A DNA stretch of 64,000 nucleotides from Planctomycetota bacterium (GTDB lineage Bacteria > Planctomycetota > UBA1135 > GCA-002686595). The stretch covers positions 620,001 to 684,000 of the forward strand of contig JADJLZ010000001.1 of the NCBI GenBank assembly GCA_016709875.1, read 5' to 3'. A model generated the notes under the pieces. The model was given only the letters and a program-made list of their open reading frames with translations, was not told the DNA's origin and did no database searches. Made by a program: the position numbers and the translations under genes. Shown here piece after piece: positions 24,060-32,189 of this stretch (position 1 is its first letter; each line of letters begins with the position of its first letter).

Positions 24060-26146
24060 AGCAGACAGAGCCCGCACCCGCGCGCCGCAGCGAGCGCTGG
24101 ATCCTGGCCGCGATCCTGCTCACGGCCTTCGCGCTGAGAGTGGTCTACGTGCTGCAGTCGCGCGCGAATCCGTTCTTCGCCGAGCCGACGATGGACGCGG
24201 GCTACCACCTGGACTGGGCGCGTGCGCTGAACGAAGGCCGCGAGTTCCAATCCGGCCCGTTCTTCCGCGCACCGCTCTACCCCTGGTTCCTGGCCCTGTG
24301 CTTGCGCCTGTGCGCAGGCAGCCTGCTCGCGGTGCGTCTGGTTCAAGCCGCGATCGGCACCTGGTCCTGCTGGCTCGCCTGGCGCGTGGGCGCGCGTACC
24401 TTCGGCTCACGCACGGGCCTCGTCGCCGCGGGCATCGGCGCGCTGTACTGGATGCTGATCTACTTCGACGGGGAGCTGCTGCTGCCCGTGCTCGAGGTGC
24501 CGACCACACTGCTCGCCGTGCTCGGGGGACTGCGCTGGCGTGAACAGCCCTCGGCGAGGCGCGCCCTCGAACTCGGGCTCGCACTGGGAGTCGCGGCGAT
24601 CGTGCGCCCCAACATCCTGCTCTTCGTGCCGCCGCTCGGCGTGTGGATGCTCGCGTCCTCGGTTGCGACGGCGCGCTGGCGCTCGCTCGCGCTCGCGGCG
24701 CTCGGCCTCGCGCTGCCGGTCGCGCCGATCACGCTCTACAACGGACTCGTCGGCCACGATTGGACGCTGATCAGCACCCAGGGCGGCGTCAACCTGTGGA
24801 TCGGGAACAACCCGCAGGCCGACGGCGCGAGCGCGATCGTGCCGGGGACGCGCGCAGACTGGTGGGGCGGCTACCAGGACGCCATCCAACAGGCCGAGGC
24901 CCGCGAAGGCCGTGCCCTGAGTCCCTCGGAGGTGTCCGCCTCCTACGTGAGCCGCGTGCGCGAGTTCTGGAGCGAGCATCCGCTGCAGGCTGCGCACCTG
25001 ATGGCCTGGAAGCTGCGGCTCTTCGTGACCGACCGGGAACTGGGCAACAACCAGGACGAGCGCTTCTTCGCGCTGCACTTCGGACCCGTGCTGCGCTGGC
25101 TGCCGGTCGGCTATGGCCTGCTGCTCCCGCTCGCGCTGGTTGGGATGCTGCTCTGCGTGCGCCGCTGGCGCGAGTGGTTCCCGCTGTATGCCTTCGTGCC
25201 GATCTATGCGGCGAGCGTCGTGCTGTTCTTCGTCAACGCGCGCTTCCGCATCCCGATCGTGCTCCCGCTCTCGGTCTTCGCGGCGCACGCGCTCGTTCAA
25301 GGCGCAGCGGCCCTGCGTGCGCGGCGCTTGGGTGCGCTGTCCCTTGGGGTCGCGGCCTGCGCTGCGCTCTGGTTCGGGGTGCACCAGGTCCCCCGCGGCG
25401 TCAAGCTCGACGACGCGCAGGGCTGGTGGCAGCTGGGCGTGTTCTACGCGCAGCACGGCGACGACGCGCGCGCGCTCGAGCACTTCGACGTCGCCCTCGC
25501 GCGCGATCCGAGCCTGGCGCGACTGCACCGCGATCGCGGGATCACCCTCGCGCACCTGGGCCGCTCAGCCGAGGCCGAGAGCGAGCTGCGCCGTGCGCTG
25601 GAGCTCGACGGAGGGGACCCCGCGAACTACGGCGAGTTGTTCTCATTCCTCGCGAACACGCAGCCCCCGCGCTTCGAATCGGCGCTCGAGGTCGCCGAGC
25701 GCGCCGTCGCCGCGCTGCCTCTGCATCCGACGGGGCACTACGACCTCGGCCGAGCGCTCTTCGAGGGCTTGCGCGTCGCCCGCGCGGGCGCGGCGCCCGC
25801 CGCCGAAGACCGGCCGCAGCTCGAACGCGCGCGCGATGAGTTCGAGCGCGCTCTCGCGCTGCCTTCCCGTGGGCAGGAGCGTTTCAACGCCGCCTTCGCC
25901 CTCGGCGAGGTGCAGCGCCTGCTCGGCGATCCCGCGGCTGCGCTCACGGCCTGGCGTACGGCGCTCACAGCGCTCGGCAAGCCCGACGAGCAGGGTTGGT
26001 ACTGGCGCTGCGCAGGGAGCCTGATCGGGCTCCTGAAGCAGGAGCAGGGCCCCGAGGCCGCGCGCCTCGAATACCAGCGCCTCGAGTTGCGGACGGGCCC
26101 GAGCGCCGAACTTGCACGCATCTCGATCGACCTGGGTCTGCACTGA
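24056..26146 (+). CDS. PMT/GT39-like membrane glycosyltransferase fused to TPR repeats
   Basis: The 696-residue protein has an N-terminal polytopic domain of about 430 residues. Its first loop contains AEPTMDAGYHLDWARALNEG, the GT39/ArnT-type loop with an Asp, and later PLYPWFLALCLR. The C-terminal 250 residues are soluble with tetratricopeptide repeats (ARALEHFDVALARDPSLARL, AEAESELRRALELDGGDP). TPR-tailed GT39-like proteins are common in planctomycetes and are thought to glycosylate exported proteins. The GTG start overlaps the TGA of the sulfatase-like gene (GTGA), so they form an operon. Confidence 0.8.
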   Translation: MKQTEPAPARRSERWILAAILLTAFALRVVYVLQSRANPFFAEPTMDAGYHLDWARALNEGREFQSGPFFRAPLYPWFLALCLRLCAGSLLAVRLVQAAIGTWSCWLAWRVGARTFGSRTGLVAAGIGALYWMLIYFDGELLLPVLEVPTTLLAVLGGLRWREQPSARRALELGLALGVAAIVRPNILLFVPPLGVWMLASSVATARWRSLALAALGLALPVAPITLYNGLVGHDWTLISTQGGVNLWIGNNPQADGASAIVPGTRADWWGGYQDAIQQAEAREGRALSPSEVSASYVSRVREFWSEHPLQAAHLMAWKLRLFVTDRELGNNQDERFFALHFGPVLRWLPVGYGLLLPLALVGMLLCVRRWREWFPLYAFVPIYAASVVLFFVNARFRIPIVLPLSVFAAHALVQGAAALRARRLGALSLGVAACAALWFGVHQVPRGVKLDDAQGWWQLGVFYAQHGDDARALEHFDVALARDPSLARLHRDRGITLAHLGRSAEAESELRRALELDGGDPANYGELFSFLANTQPPRFESALEVAERAVAALPLHPTGHYDLGRALFEGLRVARAGAAPAAEDRPQLERARDEFERALALPSRGQERFNAAFALGEVQRLLGDPAAALTAWRTALTALGKPDEQGWYWRCAGSLIGLLKQEQGPEAARLEYQRLELRTGPSAELARISIDLGLH

Positions 26147-26154
26147 GCGCAGTC

Positions 26155-26193
26155 AAAAAAAGGCGAGGGGCAGCGCAGCGCGCTGCCCCTCGC
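26155..26193 (-). terminator. Intrinsic terminator of the secreted protein gene at 26244-27716
   Basis: A perfect 14-base stem (GCGAGGGGCAGCGC and its complement) has a 3-base loop and, read on the minus strand, is followed by seven T. It lies about 50 bases after the minus-strand stop at 26244 and also separates this gene from the convergent TPR glycosyltransferase. Confidence 0.92.
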
Positions 26194-26243
26194 TTGTTCG
26201 AGTCCAGCCAGACCACGCGGGTCAGGCTGGTCTCATCCGCGGC

Positions 26244-27716
26244 TCAGTTCCAGAGAACGTCGCCCGAGTTGGTGATGTTGAAGGTCGACACGGCCGGGCA
26301 GCCGCCGAGGACGATCGGGTCGCGGTAGTACGCCGCGTAGAAGCGGTGCGTACCGGGCGCGATCGTGTCGCCGAGCGTGGCCGAACGGGCGTGGACGGAC
26401 GCGTCACCGACGCCAGGCGCGGTGATGCTGCCGCCGGAGGCCGACTTGGTGTAGAGGCGCTTCAGCGTGCCGCCGACGCAGCGGACGCCCTGGCCGAAGA
26501 CCGCGCCCGTGGCGATCGACGCGTTGCCCTGGAGCAGGATCGTCGTGCCGGAGGGACGCTGGTTGGCCGTCGTGAAGACGAGCGTGTCAGCAGCGATGCT
26601 GGCGGCGCCCGTCGCGGCGATCGAAGCACCACCGGTGGCGGCGCTGTTGTTGCAACCACGGCCAGAACCGGCGGCGGGGTTGCCGCAGGGGCAGGCAAGG
26701 ACACCGGCCGTGGCCGGGTCGCAGTAGGCCGTCATCGCGCTCGTCGTCGGAACCTGGACGTTCGAGTCGTACAGCTGCAGGTGGAAGCTGCCGATCGGGT
26801 TGCCGCCGAAGAAGTAGCAACCGTCGGCGAGGCCGATGGCGCCTTCCGAACGGAAGCGGTCCGAGGTGCCCATGCCCGTGCCGTCTTCAGGCGTCAGACC
26901 CGCCGCGAGCGTGCCGCAGCCGAGGTTGATGGCCTCCGAGTTGGCCGGGTAGACGGGGGAGACGGTGCCCGTGTCGAACACGGTGCCGTCCGAACCCGAG
27001 CACAGCGTCGGGGAGCCGCCCAGGAGCGTGCCACCGGCGATGATCATGCCGTTCGTGAGCGCGGGGTTGGTCGTCACCGAGGTCAGCTTGTAGGACCAGC
27101 CGAAGGTGTCGCCCAGGGTACCGGCCACGTACACGCCGTCCGCGTCACCCTGCATGGGGAACGAGAGCGAGGCCGCGCACAGGTCGAGGTCGACGATCCA
27201 GCAAGCCTGGGTGCCGAGCGTCGTGGAGCTCGGGAGACCGGTCACCGCGAAGGCCGCGGTGGAGGTCGCCGGGGAGTTGCCACAGGCGTCGTAGGCTTCG
27301 TTGAACGTGATGTCGTAGGAGGTCAGAGCGGTTTCGAAGCTGCAGTACGCGATCTGGAAACCGTCGACGTTGTAGCTGTTCTGCGAGCCGATTTCGGAGT
27401 CGTTGCCGAGACCGTTGGCGCTGGCGAGAACGGGGCTCGAGGTCGAAGGCAGACGGCCTTCGTCGAGGATCTTCTGACCTGTCTCGGTGCCAGCGTAGTA
27501 GCCCGTGTTGCAGGTGTTGTCATAGATGATGCCGGCCGCGGCGGCAGCAGCGTTGGCCTGCGTGCCGTGCGTCCAGGTACCGGTGCCGACGTGGTAGACG
27601 CCGGCGTACTTGACGGGAGCGGTGATGGGACGGAGTTGGCCGCTGAGGTTGCCCTGAGCGAAGGCGGAGGCGCCGAGGAGCACCACACCAGCCGTGTAGA
27701 ACGAGGAACGAAGCAT
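26244..27716 (-). CDS. Secreted protein with lineage-specific C-terminal module, likely abundant
   Basis: The 490-residue protein has a signal peptide (MLRSSFYTAGVVLLGASAFAQ). A beta-rich body of about 330 residues with paired Cys follows, of no recognised family. The C-terminal module runs CPCGNP ... GRGCNNS ... FGQGVRCVGGTLKRLY ... YYRDP ... FNITNSGDVLW. The same module ends the protein at 43756-46245 and a related form ends the PQQ protein. The ribosome binding site AGGAG sits 7 bases before the ATG, codon use is narrower and less GC-extreme than in neighbours, and a strong terminator follows. All of this suggests high expression. The function is unknown; a structural envelope or extracellular role is plausible. 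Confidence 0.82.
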   Translation of the reverse strand: MLRSSFYTAGVVLLGASAFAQGNLSGQLRPITAPVKYAGVYHVGTGTWTHGTQANAAAAAAGIIYDNTCNTGYYAGTETGQKILDEGRLPSTSSPVLASANGLGNDSEIGSQNSYNVDGFQIAYCSFETALTSYDITFNEAYDACGNSPATSTAAFAVTGLPSSTTLGTQACWIVDLDLCAASLSFPMQGDADGVYVAGTLGDTFGWSYKLTSVTTNPALTNGMIIAGGTLLGGSPTLCSGSDGTVFDTGTVSPVYPANSEAINLGCGTLAAGLTPEDGTGMGTSDRFRSEGAIGLADGCYFFGGNPIGSFHLQLYDSNVQVPTTSAMTAYCDPATAGVLACPCGNPAAGSGRGCNNSAATGGASIAATGAASIAADTLVFTTANQRPSGTTILLQGNASIATGAVFGQGVRCVGGTLKRLYTKSASGGSITAPGVGDASVHARSATLGDTIAPGTHRFYAAYYRDPIVLGGCPAVSTFNITNSGDVLWN

Positions 27717-28005
27717 TTACGATCTCCTGAAAGAGTGTCGGAGTTTTGGAGAGAACCTAGCACTAGGTGAGGCCTCGCCTCTGTCTGTCGTGGAGACCGC
27801 AGGGTTCCACGCTCGCGGTCGCGACAGGCACAGGGTGAGCATCAGTTCCCTTGGACGATAGTTTCGCTCCCAGGGTTCCGGGCTCTGAGGTCTCTGAAAA
27901 TCTACCATGCATGCGGGAACCCTGGGGAGACAGGGGAAAGCACATTCTTCTCGGCCCGCGGGCGTTTTTGCCTGGCCAGGCGCTCCGAGACCCGCTACGG
28001 GCCTC
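27717..28005 (-). promoter_or_regulatory. Upstream region of the secreted protein gene with repeated CAGGGTTCC elements
   Basis: These 289 bases contain no gene. CAGGGTTCC occurs at 27800-27808 and 27871-27879, and inverted at 27916-27924; the last two extend to 11-base arms (27869-27879 and 27916-27926) around a 36-base spacer. A smaller palindrome ACCTAG/CTAGGT lies at 27755-27768, close to where the promoter should be, and GCCTGGCCAGGC is a perfect palindrome at 27970-27981. These may be operators. No clear -35/-10 pair is visible. Confidence 0.45.
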
Positions 28006-29052
28006 TCACGGGGCGTGGATGCGCTTTCCGCTGCCCGCCTCGAACCAGTGCCGGCGGGCGGATCCGAGCCGGATTCCGATCGAGCTCCCCGGTTTCAGCC
28101 CGTTCCCGAGCGCTCCGACGACGCGCAGGCGCTGCTGGCCGACGCTCCCCTCGAGCACCTGGCGGTCGCCCTGCTCCTCGATCCACTCCACCTGCAGCTG
28201 GAGTTCGCCGCCTAGCTCCAGCTCGTGGGGCCGGATCCCGAGCACGATCTGGTTCCCCCGCGCCGTGGGAGGAACCTCCAGGCGCAGGTCCCCCAGCACG
28301 GCCCGCCCTGCCTCGATCCGCAGGCGCAACAGGTTCATCGCCGGGCTGCCGAGCAGCGTGGCCACGCGCGTGGACGTCGGCCGCTCCCAGACCTCGCGCG
28401 GACTTCCGACCTGTTCGAGTGCCCCCTCCCACATCACGCACACGCGCGAGCCGAGCGAGAGCGCCTCGGCCTGGTCGTGCGTCACGTAGAGCGTCGGGAT
28501 CCCAAGGCGCCGCTGCAGCGCCGCGATCTCGACGCGCAGCTCCGCGCGCAGGCGCGGGTCGAGGTTCGAGAGCGGCTCGTCGAACAGGAAGTAGCGCGGG
28601 TCGCGCACGATCGCGCGCCCAAGCGCGACGCGCTGCATCTGGCCCCCCGAGAGCTCGGCCGGCTTGCGCGCGAGCAGCGGGCCCAGGCCGAGCAACTCCG
28701 CGCTCGCGCGCACACGCTCACGGATCGCCTCGCGCGAGAGACGCGCGTTCTCGAGCGGGAAGGCGAGGTTGCGCTCCACGCTGAGGTGCGGGTAGAGCGC
28801 GTAGTTCTGGAAGACCATCGCCACGTCGCGCCTCCGCGGCTCCCAGCCGTTGACCTCGACCCCGTCGAGCCGCAGCGCACCCGCGTCGGGCTCGATCAGG
28901 CCCGCCGCGACGCGCAGGAGCGTGGACTTGCCACAGCCCGAGGGGCCGACCACGGTCACGAACTCGCCGTGCTCGACTGCGAGCGAAACTTCGCGCAGCA
29001 CCTGCGTCGTGCCCAAACGGTGCGAGATGCGGTCGAGTTCGAGGCGCGTCAT
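28006..29052 (-). CDS. Sugar ABC transporter ATP-binding protein (MalK/UgpC family)
   Basis: The 348-residue protein has Walker A GPSGCGKST at 36-44, Q-loop MVFQNYALYPHLS, signature LSGGQMQR, Walker B YFLFDEP and switch VTHDQAEAL. C-terminal TOBE-type strands follow (VLGIRPHELELG), as in MalK/UgpC/MsmK, which energise oligosaccharide uptake. It follows the MalG-type permease by three bases and is the last gene of a three-gene minus-strand importer operon. Confidence 0.95.
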   Translation of the reverse strand: MTRLELDRISHRLGTTQVLREVSLAVEHGEFVTVVGPSGCGKSTLLRVAAGLIEPDAGALRLDGVEVNGWEPRRRDVAMVFQNYALYPHLSVERNLAFPLENARLSREAIRERVRASAELLGLGPLLARKPAELSGGQMQRVALGRAIVRDPRYFLFDEPLSNLDPRLRAELRVEIAALQRRLGIPTLYVTHDQAEALSLGSRVCVMWEGALEQVGSPREVWERPTSTRVATLLGSPAMNLLRLRIEAGRAVLGDLRLEVPPTARGNQIVLGIRPHELELGGELQLQVEWIEEQGDRQVLEGSVGQQRLRVVGALGNGLKPGSSIGIRLGSARRHWFEAGSGKRIHAP

Positions 29053-29055
29053 GTT

Positions 29056-29874
29056 TCAGCCTTTCGAGGCCGCGACACGCACGCCGCGCAGGAACAGCCG
29101 CTGTCCGACGAAGTAGACGACCACGCAGGGCACGAGCACGACCGCCGAGGCGGCCATCAGGCACTCGACGGCTGTGTCGTAGGTGCGCTGGAAGCCCGCG
29201 AGGGCCAGCGACAGCGTGCGCTTCTCGGGCGAGAGCAGGTACACGAGCGGCGCCCAGAAATCGTTCCAGGTCGCGAGGAACGTGAACAACCCGACCGTCA
29301 CGAGCATCGGACGCGAGAGCGGCAGCATCACCCGGCGCCAGATCGCAAAGTGCGAGCAGCCGTCGACGCGCGCGGCCTCGCCGAGCTCCTCGGGCAGCGA
29401 ACGGTAGTACTGCCGGAAGAGGAAGATGAACAGCGGCGCCCCGCCGAGCACCGTCGGCAGCACCAGTGGAGCGTAGGTGTCGACCAGGCCCAGCGCGCGG
29501 AAGAGCAGGAAGCGAGCGATCGCGCCGACCGTGTCGGGGAAGCACATCGAGGCGAGCACCAGCGCGAAGCACAGCTCGCGGCCGCGGAAGCGCACGCGCG
29601 CGAGCGCGTAGCCCGCGAGCGAGCAAGTGAAGAGCTGGCCCGCGATCGAGAGCACGGTCACGAGCAGCGTGTTCCCGAGCAGGCGCGGGAAGTCCCCCAT
29701 CTGCGCCAGCGCGTGCGCGTAGTTCTCGAAGTGCGTCGCCCGCGCGAGGCTGCCCGCGTCCAGGCCCTGGCCCTCGGGCTGCAGCGAGGTCACGAGCAGG
29801 AAGTAGAGCGGATACCCGAAGGCCAGCGCCACGAGCAGGGCGCTCGCGATCCAGGCAGCGCGCGCGGGCTTCAC
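29056..29874 (-). CDS. Carbohydrate ABC transporter permease, MalG type
   Basis: The 272-residue protein has six membrane helices and the EAA loop EAARVDGCSHFAIWRRVMLP, which docks onto the ATPase. The first helix, YPLYFLLVTSLQ, is typical of MalG-type subunits. I take the GTG start that overlaps the TGA of the upstream fusion gene by 4 bases (GTGA); codons further upstream belong to another frame of that gene. It pairs with the MalF-type half of the upstream protein to make the membrane pore. Confidence 0.93.
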   Translation of the reverse strand: MKPARAAWIASALLVALAFGYPLYFLLVTSLQPEGQGLDAGSLARATHFENYAHALAQMGDFPRLLGNTLLVTVLSIAGQLFTCSLAGYALARVRFRGRELCFALVLASMCFPDTVGAIARFLLFRALGLVDTYAPLVLPTVLGGAPLFIFLFRQYYRSLPEELGEAARVDGCSHFAIWRRVMLPLSRPMLVTVGLFTFLATWNDFWAPLVYLLSPEKRTLSLALAGFQRTYDTAVECLMAASAVVLVPCVVVYFVGQRLFLRGVRVAASKG

Positions 29875-32180
29875 GCGGCTCCGCCCCCGGCGCGGTAGTG
29901 CACGAAACGCCGCGTGGAGAGCACGAGCACGCCCAGCGCCAGACACAGGAGTACGCACAGCGCCCAGGCGACGGCCGACGCGTAGCCCATGTCGAAGTGC
30001 AAGAAGCCGGTCTCGTACACGTACAGCGCCAGGAAGCGCGAGGCATCGCCGGGCCCGCCCTGCGTCATCACGTAGGGCTGCGCAAAGACCTGGAAGGCCG
30101 CAACCGTGCCCGTGATCGCGTTGAACAGGATCACCGGCGAGAGCTGCGGCAGCGTGACATGCAGCAGCCTTCGCCAGCGCCCCGCTCCGTCGATGCGCGC
30201 GGCCTCGACCAGCGTGCGGTCGACCGACTGCAGTGCCGCCACGAAGACCAGCATCTGCGCGCCGACGCTCCACAGCGAGACCAGCACGAACGAAGGCACG
30301 ACCCAGTGCGGGTCGAGCAGCCAGCGTGGGCCCTCGAGGCCGAACTTCGCGAGCAGAGCGTTCGCCGCGCCGCGCTCGGGGTCGAGGATCCAGCGCCAGA
30401 GCGCGCCCAGGATCACCGGCGAAACGATCGCGGGCACGAAGATCAGCGTGCGCACGCTCGCCGCAAGGCGGCCCTCGCTCGAGAAGAGCAGCGCGAGCCC
30501 CAGAGCGAGCGCCAGCGAGAGCGGCACGCTCGCGGCCGCGTACACGAGCGTCGCGCGCACCGAACTCGCGAAGGTCCCGTCGTGGAACAGGCGTGCAAAG
30601 TTGTCCGCACCCACGAAGCGCGCGTCGGCGAGCGGCGCGAGCGGCGACCAGTCGCACAGCGAGAGCAACAGCGAGCCGATCGCCGGGCCGAGCAGGAAGA
30701 GCAGGAAGCCCGCCGCCCAGGGTGCGAGCAGCCGGCCCGCCGAGCGTGCCTCGGCGCGCGCGAGCGGCCCCTCGCGCCTGCCGCGTCGCAGCAGCAGGAA
30801 GGCCGCCAGCGCGATGGCGCTCGCGGCCAGGCTCGTCTCGAGCACGCCCGAGGGTGCACGCGGGCGTTCGCCGCGCACGCGCTCGCGCGCCAGGAACTCG
30901 TCGGTCTTCGCCGCCATGCGCGCGCAGGCCGCCGGCACGTCCGTGTCGCGCACGAGCAGGATGCCCTCGAGCTCCGACTGGCACAGGGACTCGATCTTCT
31001 TCCAATTGGCGAGCGGCGGCAAGAGACGCGCGTGCGGCAGCACGTCGAGGAAGACCTGCTCGCTCTGCGGCGGCACGTCAGGCTTCAGGAACGCGTTCGA
31101 GTGCGCGATGTCAACCAACGCGGGCACGCCGTTGCCCATCCGCGCCAGGCGCGTCTGGTACTCCGGCCCGACCATCTCGCGCAGGAAGCGCCAGGCGCGC
31201 GCGGGGTTCGCGCTGGTGCGCGGCACGACATAGACGGTCATCGCGACGCTCGTCGCTGCCGTCTTGCGCTGCGGGAGTGGCGCGACGTCCCAGCGAAAGC
31301 CGCTGATCGAGCGGAAGCGGTACGTCTCCCAGTAGCCGACCGGACCGTAGAAGGCAGCCTTGCCGGCCTGGAACAGGCCCTGGCTGATCTGGTTCGCGAA
31401 GCTTGCGTCGAAGGAGGCGACGTGCTCCTCGTGCAGCAGTCGGTGCAGGAACTCGAACGCTTCGACCGCCTCCGGTTCTCCCAGGCGCGAGTGCTGCAGG
31501 TCGGCGCTGACGAGCTCGCCGCCGTTCTGCCAGATCCAGGGCACGACCGCCTGCAGCCACTGCGTGAGCGAGATGCCGTACTGGTCGATGCGCCCGTCGC
31601 CGTCGGTGTCGCGCGTCACCTTGCGCGCAGCGGCGAGCAGGTCGTCCCAGGTCCAATCCGCGCGCGGCAGCGGCACGCCGGCCTGCTCGAGCAGGTCGCG
31701 GTTGTAGTACATCACGTAGGGCGTGAAGGTCGACGGCAACCCGTAGACGTGCCCGCGCGCGTCGCGGCAGGCATCCAGCGCAAAAGGCCAGATGTCCCCG
31801 GCGTGGAAGTCCGGATCTGCGTCGGCGAAGGGCTGCAGGTCGACCAGCGCGCCCTCGCGCACGAACGCGGCGAACTCCGAGATGTCGATGCGCGCGACGT
31901 CCACCTGCAGCTCGCCCGCGAGCAGGAATTTGATCTTGTCGCGGCCGCCGACGGCACCACCTTCGTCGTAGAGGTCGACCTCGAGCCCGGGCTCGGCCGC
32001 CTCGAAGCGCCGCGCGATCTCTTCGAGCAGCGGCCAGGATTCGAGAACCTGCTGCTCGGCCATCACGACCAGCCGGTCTCCGCGCGGCGCTGCCTGGGCG
32101 CGTTCGCCGAACCCAGCGCAGGCGAGCACAGCGAGCGTCGCGAGCTTTCCCCGACCTGCGCTGAAGGCTAGCCTCTCCAC
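29871..32180 (-). CDS. Fused sugar-binding protein and MalF-type ABC permease
   Basis: The 769-residue single frame combines two normally separate subunits. Residues about 30-420 are a family 1 extracellular solute-binding protein (FEAAEPGLEVDLYDEGG, YGLPSTFTPYVMYYNRDLLEQAG, DTDGDGRIDQYG). After a membrane helix (about 455-475), residues about 490-769 are a MalF-type permease with EAA loop EAARIDGAGRWRRLLHVTLP. The binding domain would be tethered outside the membrane. The GTG start gives a signal-like N-terminus (RGKLATLAVLACAGFG); the longer frame overlaps the divergent glycosidase gene and is not protein-like. The substrate is probably a maltodextrin or other alpha-glucan, judged from the neighbours. 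Confidence 0.88.
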   Translation of the reverse strand: MERLAFSAGRGKLATLAVLACAGFGERAQAAPRGDRLVVMAEQQVLESWPLLEEIARRFEAAEPGLEVDLYDEGGAVGGRDKIKFLLAGELQVDVARIDISEFAAFVREGALVDLQPFADADPDFHAGDIWPFALDACRDARGHVYGLPSTFTPYVMYYNRDLLEQAGVPLPRADWTWDDLLAAARKVTRDTDGDGRIDQYGISLTQWLQAVVPWIWQNGGELVSADLQHSRLGEPEAVEAFEFLHRLLHEEHVASFDASFANQISQGLFQAGKAAFYGPVGYWETYRFRSISGFRWDVAPLPQRKTAATSVAMTVYVVPRTSANPARAWRFLREMVGPEYQTRLARMGNGVPALVDIAHSNAFLKPDVPPQSEQVFLDVLPHARLLPPLANWKKIESLCQSELEGILLVRDTDVPAACARMAAKTDEFLARERVRGERPRAPSGVLETSLAASAIALAAFLLLRRGRREGPLARAEARSAGRLLAPWAAGFLLFLLGPAIGSLLLSLCDWSPLAPLADARFVGADNFARLFHDGTFASSVRATLVYAAASVPLSLALALGLALLFSSEGRLAASVRTLIFVPAIVSPVILGALWRWILDPERGAANALLAKFGLEGPRWLLDPHWVVPSFVLVSLWSVGAQMLVFVAALQSVDRTLVEAARIDGAGRWRRLLHVTLPQLSPVILFNAITGTVAAFQVFAQPYVMTQGGPGDASRFLALYVYETGFLHFDMGYASAVAWALCVLLCLALGVLVLSTRRFVHYRAGGGAA

Positions 32181-32189
32181 GTTGCGCGC

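Noticed and set aside
21096..24077. A 993-codon open frame on the minus strand
   Set aside because: It is antisense to the PQQ dehydrogenase and sulfatase-like genes, with composition typical of a shadow frame.
27953..27967. GCCCGCGGGC followed by TTTTT as a plus-strand terminator
   Set aside because: There is no plus-strand gene upstream to terminate, and the self-complementary stem has no loop; probably chance in GC-rich sequence.
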